DNA of 5,568 nt. Source: Pyrinomonadaceae bacterium. Lineage in GTDB: Bacteria > Acidobacteriota > Blastocatellia > Pyrinomonadales > Pyrinomonadaceae. A model generated the notes under the pieces. The model searched no databases. It worked only from the letters and a program-made list of their open reading frames with translations, and was not told where the DNA came from. Location of the stretch: contig JACCTF010000669.1 in assembly GCA_013812565.1 (NCBI GenBank), positions 1 to 5,568 on the forward strand, in the 5' to 3' direction. This document shows positions 4,852-5,568 of this stretch, one piece after another; position 1 is the stretch's first letter, and each line of letters starts with the position of its first letter. Position numbers and translations under genes: made by a program.

Positions 4852-5568
4852 TTACGGAAGCAGAACGATCTTGCCGTAAGAGCCTGCTTCGAGCACCGCG
4901 TGATGAGCGCGCGGCGCATCCCCGAGCGGCATCTCTTGTCCAACCACGGGGCGCAGCGTGCGGTTCTCCAAACCAGCAACGAGCGCTGCATGGATGCTCG
5001 CCATTTCACCCGTTGAAGCGTTAAAGAGCACCATCCCGAGGATGCTAGCATCTCGGCTCATCGCATCACGCGGATTGATCTCAATGGTGCCGCGATTGCC
5101 GATCACCACCACGCGCCCGCCCTGCGCGAGCACGCCCAAATCTTTCGCGAGATTTACATTGGCGAGCATCTCTAAAATCACATCAACCCCTCGACCGCCG
5201 GTTAAATCGCGAAGTTGTTCGAGGTAATCCGGCGCGCGATGATCAAGCACATGATGCGCTCCCTGCTCAAGCACCAACTGTCTTCCCTGCTCTGTTCCGC
5301 CTGTCCCGATCACCGTCATGCCGGCGGCACGCGCGATCTGCACCGCCGCCGTGCCCACGCCCCCGCTCGCGCCATGAACCAGTACGCTCTCGCCCGGCAC
5401 CACCCGCGCCCGCTGAAAGAGCGCACGATACGCCGTGGCGTAAGGAACACCCACCGCCGCTCCCTGTGCATACGTTACATGCTCAGGGAGCGTGTGCACC
5501 TCACGCTCATCGCAGAGCACACGCTCGGCATAAGCGCCGCTTGCTCCGACATACACGCGGTCGCCAAC
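4852..5568 (-). CDS. NADPH:quinone oxidoreductase, MDR family (5' end off window)
   Basis: This is the C-terminal 238 residues of a zinc-independent medium-chain dehydrogenase/reductase, the quinone reductase or zeta-crystallin type. Such cytosolic enzymes use NADPH to reduce quinones or enones. The frame is open to the window edge, and the first residues (VGDRVYV) are the end of the catalytic GroES-like domain, so about 90 N-terminal residues lie outside. The Rossmann dinucleotide motif is VLVHGASGGVG (62-72 of the visible part). The usual family ending, YGKIVLLP, is complete just before TAA at 4854-4852. A GTG at 5556 is internal, not the start. The gene is not broken and has nothing obvious to do with the defence genes next to it, so it probably marks the host-chromosome side. 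Substrate is unknown. Confidence 0.9.
   Translation of the reverse strand, partial: VGDRVYVGASGAYAERVLCDEREVHTLPEHVTYAQGAAVGVPYATAYRALFQRARVVPGESVLVHGASGGVGTAAVQIARAAGMTVIGTGGTEQGRQLVLEQGAHHVLDHRAPDYLEQLRDLTGGRGVDVILEMLANVNLAKDLGVLAQGGRVVVIGNRGTIEINPRDAMSRDASILGMVLFNASTGEMASIHAALVAGLENRTLRPVVGQEMPLGDAPRAHHAVLEAGSYGKIVLLP

Noticed and set aside
4830..5227. Extra frames on both strands over the oxidoreductase gene
   Set aside because: The MDR protein with a Rossmann motif and typical ending explains this stretch; the others are shadows.

Overview
The window is about half G+C and shows no enteric or Firmicutes signature. The transposase resembles IS701/IS4-type DDE enzymes that I recall from cyanobacteria and Chloroflexi, and the PIN toxin and Mod-type leader are widespread in environmental bacteria. 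I would not assign a phylum. Nearly all coding content except the transposase is on the minus strand. The picture is a worn defence island next to a metabolic gene.

Layout, left to right. Positions 1-292 hold no recognisable gene. Positions 293-1369 are a complete insertion sequence with 18-bp terminal inverted repeats and an intact 342-aa DDE transposase on the plus strand. Positions 1372-1491 hold the first 28 or so codons of a Mod-type (type III-like) adenine DNA methyltransferase, broken before the catalytic region. Positions 1498-2165 hold a toxin-antitoxin pair: a PIN-domain toxin followed by a short antitoxin that overlaps it by 4 bp. Positions 2158-2247 hold a second copy of the same methyltransferase start, so a 46-bp near-perfect direct repeat brackets the toxin-antitoxin pair. 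Positions 2256-4142 encode an intact 628-aa OLD-family protein (ABC-type ATPase plus Toprim nuclease). Positions 4147-4476 encode a small WYL-like protein. Positions 4487-4833 are a frameshifted and truncated SNF2-type helicase. From 4852 to the right edge is the 3' part of a quinone oxidoreductase gene of the zinc-independent MDR family.

Reading in the direction of transcription (right to left), the inferred ancestral order is helicase, WYL-like protein, OLD-type ATPase/nuclease, Mod methyltransferase. This looks like a restriction or antiphage operon. The helicase is dead and the methyltransferase survives only as two leader fragments. The WYL-like and OLD genes are intact, tightly spaced, and preceded by a good ribosome binding site. 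The toxin-antitoxin cassette appears to have entered the methyltransferase 5' end by recombination at homologous sequence, and the IS (or a deletion next to it) removed the rest of the methyltransferase. The oxidoreductase ends cleanly and marks the edge of the island.
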